Source: Arthrobacter alpinus | GTDB taxonomy: Bacteria; Actinomycetota; Actinomycetes; Actinomycetales; Micrococcaceae | Direction of reading: 5' to 3' | NCBI RefSeq assembly: GCF_001445575.1 | Contig: NZ_CP013200.1 | Coordinates: 1,364,001 to 1,428,000 of the forward strand | Length of the DNA: 64,000 bases | In this document: positions 44,023 to 52,450 of the stretch, in pieces | Layout: each line of letters starts with the position of its first letter | How positions within the stretch are numbered: the first letter of the stretch is position 1 | The notes under the pieces: model-generated | The model's database searches: none | Told to the model about the DNA's origin: nothing | Seen by the model: the letters and a program-made list of their open reading frames with translations, nothing else | Made by a program: the position numbers and the translations under genes

Positions 44023-44639
44023 CACGCCACCCCTAACTTATCTCTTAGCCTGATCATGCCATCACGAATTCTTGTTTTTACAGTACCTACAGGGATTTTA
44101 AGTAACTCGGCCACTTCTTGGTGTGTGTATCCACCGTAGTAGGCCAAGCTGATTGCTTCCCGTTGTGATTCTGTGAGTGTCTCGAGGGCCTTGCGGACCC
44201 TGACAGCTTCCATCTGCGTTTCCACAGTGTCTGCGACGTCGTCATAACTCTCTTGGTATTCTTTGATTCCCTGACGAAGATCCCTATCCGAACTCGCCTG
44301 GCTTGCGCGAACTCTGTCTACGGCTCTGCGGTGGGCGATCACCAGAATCCAGGACATTGCTTTGCCTCTGTCGGCATCGAATCGAGAGGCTTGAGCCCAG
44401 ACGTCAACAAAAACTTCTTGGGTGACTTCCTCGCTCTGTGCTTGATCTCGGACTACACGCCTTACCAGCCCATAAACTCTCGGGGCTACGGCATCGTACA
44501 GTTCTTCGAAGGCCGCCTCGTCGCCGAGGGCGACGAGGCGGATCAAGTCCTCATGGGTCGGGGGAACCAACGGTTCAACGGACCGCATCCAAGGTAAACG
44601 CATAGTGTCTACTTTGTCATGATCTGTACCCACGAGCAC
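44022..44639 (-). CDS. sigK: ECF RNA polymerase sigma factor SigK
   Basis: 205 residues with region 2 (DEAAFEELYDAVAPRVYGLVRRVVRDQAQSEEVTQEVFVDVW) and region 4 (LESLTESQ-like LETLTESQREAISLAYYGGYTHQEVAELLKIPVGTVKTRIRDGM). The order sigK-rskA and the flanking fasciclin and molybdoenzyme genes match the SigK system of Mycobacterium tuberculosis (mpt70/mpt83 regulon). It directs transcription of extracytoplasmic proteins. The start is uncertain; MRLPW at 44603 is an alternative. Confidence 0.9.
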   Translation of the reverse strand: MLVGTDHDKVDTMRLPWMRSVEPLVPPTHEDLIRLVALGDEAAFEELYDAVAPRVYGLVRRVVRDQAQSEEVTQEVFVDVWAQASRFDADRGKAMSWILVIAHRRAVDRVRASQASSDRDLRQGIKEYQESYDDVADTVETQMEAVRVRKALETLTESQREAISLAYYGGYTHQEVAELLKIPVGTVKTRIRDGMIRLRDKLGVA

Positions 44640-44682
44640 ATTTCCTTCGTAAGGTGTTGCAATTTGTTCTGTGAAGCAGGTG

Positions 44683-45369
44683 CTACTTCTTTGCCGGCGG
44701 CATCAGCACGGTGTCGATCAGGTACACAGTTGCATTGGCGGTCTTGACGCCACCGCAGATGACCTTAGCGCCGTTGACCATCAGGTTGTCTCCACTGCCG
44801 GTGACCTCCAAGGTGCTTCCCTCGGCCGTTGCGTGCTTGCCATCGATCTTGCTCGGGGCGAGCTGGCCGGGGACGACGTGGTACGTCAGGATTGACGTCA
44901 ACGTGGCGGAGTCAGTCTTGAGACCGTCGATGGTGGCTGCCGGGATCTTGGCGAAGGCGTCGTCGACGGGAGCGAAGACGGTGAATTCACCGGAGTTCAG
45001 TGTGTCAACCAGGTTGACGTCCTTGTTCAGCTGGCCTGAAACCGCGGCGGTGAGGGTCTTCAGCAGCGGGTTGTTGGATGCCGCGGTGGTCACCGGGTCA
45101 GCGGCCATGCCGGCTACTGAGCCTGCACCACTGGGAACGGCTGCAGCGTAGTCGGCGCAGCCAGCACCAACCAAGTCTGAGGCCGGGTCCATGGCGGCTG
45201 CGGAGCTCGGAGCCATGGTTGCTTCGGCGGAAGCCATCGGAGCGTCGGAGGTGGGGCTGGACGCGGTGTCGCCTGAACTGCAGGAGGTCAAGCCCAAAGC
45301 TGCTACAGCCAAGAGGCCAAGGCCCATGGTGAGGGTCTTACGGGTTCCAAACTTCAAGGTGGTGTTCAT
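44683..45369 (-). CDS. Fasciclin-domain lipoprotein (MPT83/MPT70-like)
   Basis: 228 residues with lipobox LGLTSCSSG, a Ser/Ala/Met-rich linker and one fasciclin domain ([69 protein letters not shown]). It is a secreted surface protein like MPT83, the main SigK target in mycobacteria. ATG at 45369 has GGAGAA upstream. A SigK-like motif lies about 110 nt before the ATG. Confidence 0.92.
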   Translation of the reverse strand: MNTTLKFGTRKTLTMGLGLLAVAALGLTSCSSGDTASSPTSDAPMASAEATMAPSSAAAMDPASDLVGAGCADYAAAVPSGAGSVAGMAADPVTTAASNNPLLKTLTAAVSGQLNKDVNLVDTLNSGEFTVFAPVDDAFAKIPAATIDGLKTDSATLTSILTYHVVPGQLAPSKIDGKHATAEGSTLEVTGSGDNLMVNGAKVICGGVKTANATVYLIDTVLMPPAKK

Positions 45370-45479
45370 GATGATTCTCCGTAGTGTGAAAGCGGAAGGA
45401 TTCCGTGGTGCTTCTCCCGAACCGCTTCTCATATGATCTGCTGATCTGCTGAGCTGCGGTGGTGGGCTGTCAGATAGTA

Positions 45480-45506
45480 CTTCGGAGCCCAAGACAAAGC
45501 GGATTG
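45480..45506 (-). promoter_or_regulatory. SigK-like promoter motif upstream of the fasciclin gene
   Basis: On the minus strand CAATCC (45501-45506) is followed 15 nt later by CCGAAG (45480-45485) within GGCTCCGAAGTAC, the same 13-bp core as upstream of the molybdoenzyme gene. Confidence 0.6.
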
Positions 45507-45559
45507 GAAAGATGTTAAGAAAGTTTTTGCCGCCTCCGCTGCGCCGGTAAAGTGGAGAA

Positions 45560-46720
45560 ATGACCGCTCCCAGCAGTTCCGCAGCTCAGCCCGATTCTCA
45601 GCTATCGCCCGCTTCAGGTGGCGCCGCACAAGGCGGGCCGAGCGCCGTCGCGCTTGATCTGCATCAGGACGTGGCGCAGCTGACGGCGGCACTGATGGAT
45701 ATTGAAAGTGTCTCCGCCAATGAGCTGGCCATTGCAGATGCGCTCGAGGTGGCTCTGCGGGCGCTGCCGCACCTGAGCGTGACGCGCAATGGGGATTCAA
45801 TTGTGGCCCGTACCGAGCTGGGGCGTGCCGAGCGCGTCATCCTGGCCGGGCATCTGGACACCGTGCCGCTGCCCACTATGCCCGGTTCGCGCGGCACGGT
45901 CCCGAGCAGCTGGGACGGCGATGTGCTGTACGGCCGCGGCGCCACGGACATGAAGGGTGGAGTTGCAGTGCAGCTGGCTCTGGCTGCCACGATGCCCGAG
46001 CCCACCAAAGACATCACCTTCATCTTCTACGACCACGAGGAAGTAGCCGCGGTCAAAAGCGGTCTGGGACGCCTCGTGCGGGAAAATCGAGAACTGCTCG
46101 ACGCCGATTTCGGCATCTTGCTGGAACCCACCAACGGAACAGTGGAGGGTGGTTGCAACGGCACCATCCGCTTCGAGGCAACCACGCGTGGCAAGGCGGC
46201 GCATTCGGCGAGGGCTTGGATGGGGGAGAACGCCATTCACGCAGCGGCTCCGATTCTTGCCCGGCTCGCGGCCTATGAGCCAGCCACTGTGTCCGTGAAC
46301 GGTTTGGATTACCGCGAATCCCTCAACGCTGTAAAGGTTCACGGCGGCACGGCCGGCAATGTCATTCCAGATCAGTGCGTGGTGGAAATCAATTACCGAT
46401 TCGCCCCCGATAAGACCCCGGCGCAGGCCGAAGAGCACGTGCGCGGGTTGTTGGAGGGCTTCGATTTGGTGCGGACGGACTTCTCCGCAGGCGCCCGTCC
46501 AGGACTCAACGCGCCGGCCGCTGCCTCCTTTGTGGCAGCCGTGGGCCGCGAGCCACTGCCCAAGTACGGCTGGACAGACGTTGCCCGCCTCAGCGAAATG
46601 GGAATCCCGGCCGTCAACTTTGGCCCAGGCGATGCCCTGCTGGCCCATAGCGATAACGAGCACGTCCACGCCGACGCAATCCGGGAGTGCCTGGCAGCGT
46701 TGACCCGCTGGCTGGGCTAA
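45560..46720 (+). CDS. dapE: Succinyl-diaminopimelate desuccinylase
   Basis: 386 residues of the M20 metallopeptidase family: [11 protein letters not shown] and [12 protein letters not shown] hold metal ligands, FYDHEEVAA the catalytic Glu, then [18 protein letters not shown] in the dimerisation domain and [11 protein letters not shown] at the end. DapE releases L,L-DAP from its succinyl form. The first ~35 residues are a low-complexity extension. It is divergent from the fasciclin gene and completes the dap set in the window. Confidence 0.93.
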   Translation: MTAPSSSAAQPDSQLSPASGGAAQGGPSAVALDLHQDVAQLTAALMDIESVSANELAIADALEVALRALPHLSVTRNGDSIVARTELGRAERVILAGHLDTVPLPTMPGSRGTVPSSWDGDVLYGRGATDMKGGVAVQLALAATMPEPTKDITFIFYDHEEVAAVKSGLGRLVRENRELLDADFGILLEPTNGTVEGGCNGTIRFEATTRGKAAHSARAWMGENAIHAAAPILARLAAYEPATVSVNGLDYRESLNAVKVHGGTAGNVIPDQCVVEINYRFAPDKTPAQAEEHVRGLLEGFDLVRTDFSAGARPGLNAPAAASFVAAVGREPLPKYGWTDVARLSEMGIPAVNFGPGDALLAHSDNEHVHADAIRECLAALTRWLG

Positions 46721-46755
46721 AACGGCTCGGCCGGGCTAAGCGCCAGCTACGTTCT

Positions 46756-46824
46756 TCGAGTGTCCACTTAATGTACGTTTCCAGCTGGTATTGGGTCTCA
46801 AACGTACGTTAAGTGGACACTCGA
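46756..46824. terminator. Long-stem hairpin after dapE
   Basis: Arms of 25 bp (46756-46780 and 46800-46824) pair with one deviation around a 19-nt loop. There is no T tract. Confidence 0.6.
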
Positions 46825-46901
46825 GGCCTGTGCTGGGATAAAAGGCGGGCTAAAAGGTGGCCTAAGGGGCGGGCTACCGGGACAGCGCCGCCTCAGACAA
46901 C

Positions 46902-46946
46902 AACGGGCGGGTGGTCACCTTGATTCAGGTGACCACCCGCCCGTTT
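46902..46946. terminator. Strong hairpin terminator between dapE and the glu operon
   Basis: AACGGGCGGGTGGTCACCT pairs perfectly over 19 bp with its complement at 46927-46945 around a 6-nt loop. It can serve both strands. Confidence 0.82.
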
Positions 46947-46969
46947 GCCGTCTGGAGGCGGCGATTGAT

Positions 46970-47025
46970 GCGAAGTGATGGAGCGTTGGCCGTAATGCCC
47001 CGTTTGGTGATGGAGCGTTGGGTAG
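46970..47025 (-). repeat. 32-bp intergenic repeat, tandem pair
   Basis: GTGATGGAGCGTTGG occurs at 46975-46989 and 47007-47021, 32 bp apart. It is a divergent member of the family (CTCCATCAC instead of CTCCCTCA). Confidence 0.78.
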
Positions 47026-47027
47026 GG

Positions 47028-47870
47028 TTAGCCAGCGATGCCGGCCTTGGCCTTGACCACCTTCACCCGTGAGGACATCTTGAACTCGGTGAACTTGGCA
47101 ATGCCGGAGAGGATCAGGCACAGGCCCACATAGATGACTGCCGCGACCATGAGGGCCGGCACCATGGGTGAACCATACTGGCCCTGAGAGCCGAGGAAGC
47201 CGGCGTACTGCATGATCTCGTTGTATGTGATCAGGAAGCCAAGTGCGGTGTCCTTCATGATGACCACCAGCTGAGCAATGATGACCGGCAGCATGGCCCG
47301 GACGGCCTGCGGCAGCAAAATGGTACGCAGGACCTGGCCGTTGGACAGGCCAATGGCAAGCCCGGCCTCGCGCTGTCCCTTGGGCAGCGACTCAATGCCA
47401 GCACGGAACACCTCGGCGAGGACCGATCCGTTGTAGAGAATCAAACCGACCACGACGGCGATGAAGGGCGTGATGCCCTTGACGCCAGCCGAGGGGAGGC
47501 CGTAATACATGATCATCATGAGGATCAGCAGCGGGACTGCCCGGAATACTTCGGTGAACCAGTAGCACGGGATCCGAACCCACTTGGCGTTGGCGAGGCG
47601 GCCGAAGGCCAGAATGATGCCGAGTACCAGACTGCCGACGGCGCCCACGGCGAAGGCCTTCAGCGTGGCACCGATCGCCGTCAGGAACGTTTGCTGAACC
47701 CGCGGGAAGGTGAATATTTCCCATTTCTTTGCCGTGAACTGGCCTGATTCGTAGAACCTGAACAGGATGAAGGCAATGATGCCGACCACCACAACAGCTG
47801 TGGCGATGTTCAGGTAAACATTGCGTGTACGTGCCTTAGGGCCGGGCACATCGAAAAGTACCGAGCTCAT
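47028..47870 (-). CDS. gluD: Glutamate-type ABC transporter permease
   Basis: 280 residues with an N-terminal membrane segment and then a His/Glu/Gln-type permease domain (QQTFLTAIGATLKAFAVGAVGSLVLGIIL, AEVFRAGIESLPKGQREAGLAIGLSNGQVLRTILLPQAVR with the EAA loop). It forms the channel with GluC. ATG at 47870 overlaps the gluC stop (ATGA). It is the last gene of gluABCD. Confidence 0.9.
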   Translation of the reverse strand: MSSVLFDVPGPKARTRNVYLNIATAVVVVGIIAFILFRFYESGQFTAKKWEIFTFPRVQQTFLTAIGATLKAFAVGAVGSLVLGIILAFGRLANAKWVRIPCYWFTEVFRAVPLLILMMIMYYGLPSAGVKGITPFIAVVVGLILYNGSVLAEVFRAGIESLPKGQREAGLAIGLSNGQVLRTILLPQAVRAMLPVIIAQLVVIMKDTALGFLITYNEIMQYAGFLGSQGQYGSPMVPALMVAAVIYVGLCLILSGIAKFTEFKMSSRVKVVKAKAGIAG

Positions 47871-48517
47871 CGCGCCACCTTCCATTTCTTCTCAAGGTAG
47901 CGCTGCAACGGTGTCAGGATGCCCAAGACCAGCACAACGAAGATCAGGGCAACCCACAGCAAACCCGGAAGCAGCGGTTCGCCGAGGTCACTGAGGGTTG
48001 AGCGGATGGAGCCTGCTTCCAGAACACCGAACCCGGCGGCGACAGTGGTGTTCTTCAGCAGTGCGATAAACACGCTGAAAAGTGGCGGAACCACCGAACG
48101 GAACGCCTGCGGCAGCACGATCAAGGACAAGGTCTGTATAAAGGGCAGCCCAATGGCACGGGCCGCTTCGGACTGACCCACGGACACCGTGTTGATGCCG
48201 GAGCGGATGGCCTCGGAAACATATGTAGCCGTGTAGAGGGACAGGCCGATGATTGCAGCGACCGTGTAGTTGATCGCGGGCAGGTCAAGCTTCGGGTAGC
48301 CCAAGGCAAAGAACGCCAGCACCAGCGTCAACGGTGTATTCCGCACGGCGTTGACGTACAGGGTTCCTGCGGCCCGCATCGCCGGCGCGGGGGAGACGCG
48401 CATGCCGGCAACAATGGTGCCAAGGATCAGGGCAAAAAAGGCGGAAAAGACAAACAGGATTCCAGTGGTCTTGAATCCGTCGATGAACAGTTGACTGTTG
48501 TCAAAAAGTACATTCAC
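47867..48517 (-). CDS. gluC: Glutamate-type ABC transporter permease
   Basis: 216 residues with about five membrane segments and an EAA loop (EAIRSGINTVSVGQSEAARAIGLPFIQTLSLIVLPQAFRSVVPP). Order and similarity fit GluC of corynebacterial glutamate uptake. It is separated from gluB by a strong hairpin. Confidence 0.9.
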   Translation of the reverse strand: MNVLFDNSQLFIDGFKTTGILFVFSAFFALILGTIVAGMRVSPAPAMRAAGTLYVNAVRNTPLTLVLAFFALGYPKLDLPAINYTVAAIIGLSLYTATYVSEAIRSGINTVSVGQSEAARAIGLPFIQTLSLIVLPQAFRSVVPPLFSVFIALLKNTTVAAGFGVLEAGSIRSTLSDLGEPLLPGLLWVALIFVVLVLGILTPLQRYLEKKWKVAR

Positions 48518-48554
48518 AAGGCAGTGTCGCTTTCAGTGAATTCGAGAGGACGAA

Positions 48555-48596
48555 GGGGTGGTGTTGCAGAGGCTTGGCCGCTGCAACACCACCCCA
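48555..48596 (-). terminator. Intra-operon hairpin after gluB
   Basis: GGGGTGGTGTTGCAG (48555-48569) pairs perfectly with CTGCAACACCACCCC (48581-48595). It probably reduces readthrough from gluB into gluC-gluD. Confidence 0.82.
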
Positions 48597-48603
48597 TGGA
48601 CGA

Positions 48604-49521
48604 TTAGTACTGGTCAACCTTGGGCTGTTCAACCTTGGTACCCGACTTGCCCAGTGTGGCGTCGAAGATCTTGGTCCATGTGGCGTTGCCGTCGGTCAGC
48701 GTGGTGTTCAGGAAGGTGCGCAGGGCGGTATCGCCCAGCGGCAGACCGATACCGTAGTTCTCCACAGTAAACGGCTCACCAACCACCTTGAGCTTGTCCG
48801 GGTCCTGTGAAGCAAAGCCCAGCAGGATGGCCTGGTCGGTGGTCACCGCATCAACGGATCCGCTGGTCAGTGCTTCAACACACTTGGAGTAAATGTCGAA
48901 GGCGACCGGATCTGCCTTCGGGAAGTTGTCCTTGATGTTCTGGAACGGTGTTGAACCCGTGGCAGAGCACACCTTCTTGCCGTCCAAGTCCTTCTCACTC
49001 TTGATGGTGGTGTTGTCCTTAGCCACCAGCAGGCCCTGGCCCGTGACGAAGTACGGTCCGGCGAAGTCTACGAGCTTCTTGCGCTTGTCGTTGATGGAGT
49101 AAGTACCGACGTAGAGGTCAACGTCGCCATTGGCCAATGCGGACTCGCGGTTGGCTGAAGGGATGGCCTTGAAATCAATCTTGTCCGCGGCGACGCCCAA
49201 GGAGGCTGCCATCCAGCGGGCAATTTCAATGTCGAAGCCGCTGCGCTCACCCGTGGCTGCGTCGAGGAACCCCAGACCGGGCTGGTCTTCCTTGACACCG
49301 ATGCGGATTTTGCCGGCGGACTTGATCTTGTCAAAGGTGGGGCTGCCGGTCAGGGCTACGTCTTTGGCGACCTCAAAGGTCAGCCCGGCAGCGTCGCCGC
49401 CGCCAGCGCCTGCAGTATCCCCGCCGGTAGTGCCACCGCCGCCACAACCTGTCATGGCGAGGGCTGCTGCTGTAAGGACGGCTGTGAATCCGAGGGTTTT
49501 TTTGCTAAAGAACTTTTTCAA
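48604..49521 (-). CDS. gluB: Glutamate-binding lipoprotein of ABC transporter
   Basis: About 305 residues: signal peptide and lipobox (LAMTGCGGGG), a Gly-rich linker, and the family-3 binding fold (IRIGVKEDQPGLGFLDAATGERSGFDIEIARWMAASLGV, VDLYVGTYSINDKRKKLVDFAGPYFVTGQGLLV, VDAVTTDQAILLGF). It captures glutamate or a related amino acid. TTG at 49521 has AAAGGA about 7 nt upstream; ATG at 49536 is an alternative with a poor site. Confidence 0.9.
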   Translation of the reverse strand: MKKFFSKKTLGFTAVLTAAALAMTGCGGGGTTGGDTAGAGGGDAAGLTFEVAKDVALTGSPTFDKIKSAGKIRIGVKEDQPGLGFLDAATGERSGFDIEIARWMAASLGVAADKIDFKAIPSANRESALANGDVDLYVGTYSINDKRKKLVDFAGPYFVTGQGLLVAKDNTTIKSEKDLDGKKVCSATGSTPFQNIKDNFPKADPVAFDIYSKCVEALTSGSVDAVTTDQAILLGFASQDPDKLKVVGEPFTVENYGIGLPLGDTALRTFLNTTLTDGNATWTKIFDATLGKSGTKVEQPKVDQY

Positions 49522-49598
49522 GGGGGTTCCTTTCATAATCGGCCGCATGCGGCCGGTGTAATGATTGGCTGAAACAGCCGGAAATCTATGGGTTTTAT

Positions 49599-50357
49599 CT
49601 ATCCGTTGGTCAGGATTTTGGAGAGGAAGTCTTTGGCCCGGTCAGTCTGTGGGTTCGTGAAGAATTCTTCCGGTGTTGCTTCTTCCACAATCTGGCCGTC
49701 GGCCATGAAGATGACGCGGTCGGCAGCCTTGCGAGCAAAGCCCATCTCGTGGGTGACCACCACCATGGTCATGCCTTCCTTGGCCAGCTCGACCATGACG
49801 TCCAAGACCTCATTGATCATTTCGGGGTCCAATGCGCTGGTGGGCTCATCGAAAAGCATGACCTTTGGCTTCATTGCCAAAGCTCGCGCAATAGCGACGC
49901 GCTGCTGCTGTCCGCCGGAAAGCTGGGCGGGCAACTTTGTTGCCTGGTGTCCAACGCCAACGCGTTCCAACAAACTCAAGGCGAGCTTGTCGGCGTCGGG
50001 CTTGGACATGCCCTTGACCTTGATGGGGCCCAGCGTGACGTTTTCCAAGATGGTTTTGTGGGCAAACAAGTTGAAGGACTGGAAAACCATGCCAACGTCA
50101 GCACGCAGATTTGCAAGCTGCTTGCCTTCCTTGGGGAGTTCCTTGCCATCAATGGTGATGGAACCGGTGTCGATGGTTTCCAAGCGGTTGATGGTGCGGC
50201 ACAGTGTTGATTTACCGGACCCGGAAGGACCAATGACAACCAAGACTTCGCCCTTGGCAACCTCTAAGTTAATTTCCTGAAGCACATGGAGAGAGCCGTA
50301 ATGCTTGTTAACGGCCTTGAGTTCCACGAGCGCAGGAGCATGTGCGGGATTTGTCAT
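49599..50357 (-). CDS. gluA: Glutamate-type ABC transporter ATP-binding protein
   Basis: 252 residues with Walker [11 protein letters not shown]-loop [20 protein letters not shown], signature [15 protein letters not shown] and Walker [15 protein letters not shown], as in amino-acid importer ATPases (GlnQ/GluA). It is the first gene of the minus-strand operon. Substrate is inferred from the operon order. Confidence 0.94.
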   Translation of the reverse strand: MTNPAHAPALVELKAVNKHYGSLHVLQEINLEVAKGEVLVVIGPSGSGKSTLCRTINRLETIDTGSITIDGKELPKEGKQLANLRADVGMVFQSFNLFAHKTILENVTLGPIKVKGMSKPDADKLALSLLERVGVGHQATKLPAQLSGGQQQRVAIARALAMKPKVMLFDEPTSALDPEMINEVLDVMVELAKEGMTMVVVTHEMGFARKAADRVIFMADGQIVEEATPEEFFTNPQTDRAKDFLSKILTNG

Positions 50358-50478
50358 GCATTTAACCTATCCACTTTCGGGGCACTCGGGCAGGAATTGA
50401 CGCACATCGGTCCCGATCGTAACTGTAACGAGATATTGTGAGGCCGGCCACTGCCCGTTTTCACGTAGCCTAGGTGGC

Positions 50479-51252
50479 ATGAGTGCACCCACAGGATCCA
50501 GCCGCCCTAACCGCCCCGAACTCCGACGGTTCGGAAATTGGCGAAAAAATGGCTCCGGAATGGATACTGCCGACGCACGGCTGTTGGAAACACCGCCCGG
50601 CACTGCTTTCACGCACACCGACCCGTGGCGTGTCATGCGCATCCAGAGCGAGTTTGTCCAAGGTTTTGATGCCCTGGCTGAGATTGGCCCGGCCATCAGC
50701 GTCTTTGGTTCGGCCCGGACCAAACCGGAATCGCCCTATTACGCCACAGGCATGGAGGTGGGCAGGCGTCTGGTGGAAGCCGGCGTGGCTGTTATTACCG
50801 GTGGCGGACCAGGTTCCATGGAGGCCGCGAACCGTGGCGCCGCCGAGGCTGGCGGACTGTCCATCGGCTTGGGGATCGAGCTCCCCTTCGAGCAGGGCAT
50901 GAACGAGTGGGTGGGTCTGGGCGTTGACTTCCGCTACTTCTTTGCCCGCAAGACCATGTTCGTGAAGTACGCGCAGGGCTTTGTGGTGCTCCCTGGCGGA
51001 CTCGGCACACTCGATGAACTCTTCGAAGCCATGGTCCTGGTCCAGACCAGCAAGGTCAGCCAATTCCCCATAGTCCTCGTGGACAGGACATTTTGGGCCC
51101 CGCTCATGGACTGGATCCGCGATGTCATGGTTGAGCAAGGACTGGTCTCAGCCGGGGACCTGGACATCGTTCAGCTGGTGGACACCGCCGAAGAAGCAGT
51201 GAAACTTGTCATGGAGGGCAAAGCAGGCTCCCGAGTGGCTGCCCGAAGCTAG
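50479..51252 (+). CDS. LOG family protein (TIGR00730 Rossmann fold)
   Basis: 257 residues with ISVFGSARTKPESPYY, ITGGGPGSMEAANRGA and the LOG signature FVVLPGGLGTLDELFEA (PGGxGTxxE). Lonely-guy proteins release cytokinin-type bases from nucleoside monophosphates; in bacteria the substrate may be AMP. An N-terminal extension of about 40 residues is present. It is divergent from gluA. Confidence 0.9.
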   Translation: MSAPTGSSRPNRPELRRFGNWRKNGSGMDTADARLLETPPGTAFTHTDPWRVMRIQSEFVQGFDALAEIGPAISVFGSARTKPESPYYATGMEVGRRLVEAGVAVITGGGPGSMEAANRGAAEAGGLSIGLGIELPFEQGMNEWVGLGVDFRYFFARKTMFVKYAQGFVVLPGGLGTLDELFEAMVLVQTSKVSQFPIVLVDRTFWAPLMDWIRDVMVEQGLVSAGDLDIVQLVDTAEEAVKLVMEGKAGSRVAARS

Positions 51253-51309
51253 GAGCTGGCTCTAGGACATGAAACCCCTTTCCAGCCGCGCATCTGGCAC
51301 CATGGTCTT

Positions 51310-51765
51310 GTGACTTACTTCCTGATCTTTCTTGCCGTGATGGTCGCTGCGCTGGCCGCGCTGTATCTGGTGGGTTTGAACAAGCCCCAGACTGGCGCCG
51401 ACGTCTATAACGACCTCCTGGCCGCCCCGGTGGCCAATCTGCCCCCGGTGCTGTTGCCGGGCGAGCCCGCGCCCGCAGACGTGGACAAATTGCGTTTCTC
51501 CTTGGGGTTACGTGGGTACCGCATGGATCAGGTGGATGAGGTTCTGGACCGTCTGCGCGACGCACTGGCCGCGAAGGACCTGCGTATCGCCGAGCTGGAG
51601 TCCGCCGCTGGCTTGCCCTCTGCCGACAAGACTGATGTGGGCAGGACCTCTGATGAACCAGAAGCGGACGACGCCGGTGGCGCACCTGGCGCTGTTCCGG
51701 CGGCGCCCGCTGACGCCGAGCCGGGAAACGGCACCGCCGCGGCAAATCCCTTAGCCGTCGCCTGA
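51310..51765 (+). CDS. DivIVA-domain membrane protein
   Basis: 151 residues with one N-terminal membrane segment (YFLIFLAVMVAALAALYLV) and a short DivIVA-like motif (LRFSLGLRGYRMDQVDEVLDRLRDALAAKD) that forms a coiled coil, followed by a disordered acidic/Ala tail. Such proteins are common next to LOG and tag in actinobacteria. Possible role in cell-pole organisation; not established. GTG start. Confidence 0.85.
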   Translation: MTYFLIFLAVMVAALAALYLVGLNKPQTGADVYNDLLAAPVANLPPVLLPGEPAPADVDKLRFSLGLRGYRMDQVDEVLDRLRDALAAKDLRIAELESAAGLPSADKTDVGRTSDEPEADDAGGAPGAVPAAPADAEPGNGTAAANPLAVA

Positions 51766-51766
51766 G

Positions 51767-52450
51767 ATGGAGTCACTTGAGATAGATTCGCCTGAGATGG
51801 ACTCCCCACAGCTGAACCTGATGGTTGGCAGTGATGGCAAGGCCCGCTGCGCGTGGGGCGGCATGGACGGTGATGAACAGTACCAGCGCTATCATGACAC
51901 TGAATGGGGCCGGCCCATATCCGGTGAGCCAGCCACCATGGAGCGTGAACTCTTCGAACGGCTGAGCCTGGAAGCATTCCAATCAGGCCTGAGCTGGCTC
52001 ACCATCCTGCGCAAACGCGACGCCTTCCGGGCCGCGTTCAAGAACTTTGACCCGGTTGCTGTGGCGAATTTTGGCGAGGACGATTTCGAGCGCCTCATGA
52101 ACAATGTCGGCATTGTGCGCAACCGGCTCAAGATCAGGGCCACCATGGGTAATGCGAAGGCCCTCCTGGCGCTGCCCGAGGACACCACACTGGCGTCACT
52201 GCTAGCCAGTCATGCACCGCAGACCAGCCGGATGCCAGATGAACCGATTGCGGCTCAAACGCCAGAATCTGCGCGTTTGGCCAAGGCGTTGAAGAAGCTC
52301 GGTTTTTCCTTTGTTGGCCCAACCACGGCTTACGCCATGATGCAGGCCGTGGGCGTGGTCAACGATCACCAGCCAGGCTGCTGGCTTGCCGCCGATCCAG
52401 CCGCTGGTGCGGCGACAGATGTCGCGGGAGCAGATGCCGCCGATGCATAG
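51767..52450 (+). CDS. tag: DNA-3-methyladenine glycosylase I
   Basis: The protein shows the Tag pattern: RCAWGGMDGDEQYQRYHDTEWGRP, LFERLSLEAFQSGLSWLTILRKRDAFRAAF, MNNVGIVRNRLKI and FSFVGPTTAYAMMQAVGVVNDHQPGCW, with Zn-binding Cys/His at both ends. It removes 3-methyladenine from alkylated DNA. The start at 51767 overlaps nothing; ATG at 51821 would match the family's usual N-terminus better. The Ala-rich C-terminal tail overlaps the next gene's start. Confidence 0.92.
   Translation: MESLEIDSPEMDSPQLNLMVGSDGKARCAWGGMDGDEQYQRYHDTEWGRPISGEPATMERELFERLSLEAFQSGLSWLTILRKRDAFRAAFKNFDPVAVANFGEDDFERLMNNVGIVRNRLKIRATMGNAKALLALPEDTTLASLLASHAPQTSRMPDEPIAAQTPESARLAKALKKLGFSFVGPTTAYAMMQAVGVVNDHQPGCWLAADPAAGAATDVAGADAADA

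Larger units (their letters stand above)
46721..47027. other. dapE-gluD intergenic region with hairpins and a repeat pair
   Basis: No gene. It contains a long-stem hairpin (46756-46824), a second strong hairpin (46902-46945) and a 32-bp repeat pair (46970-47025). Two convergent operons end here. Confidence 0.7.
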
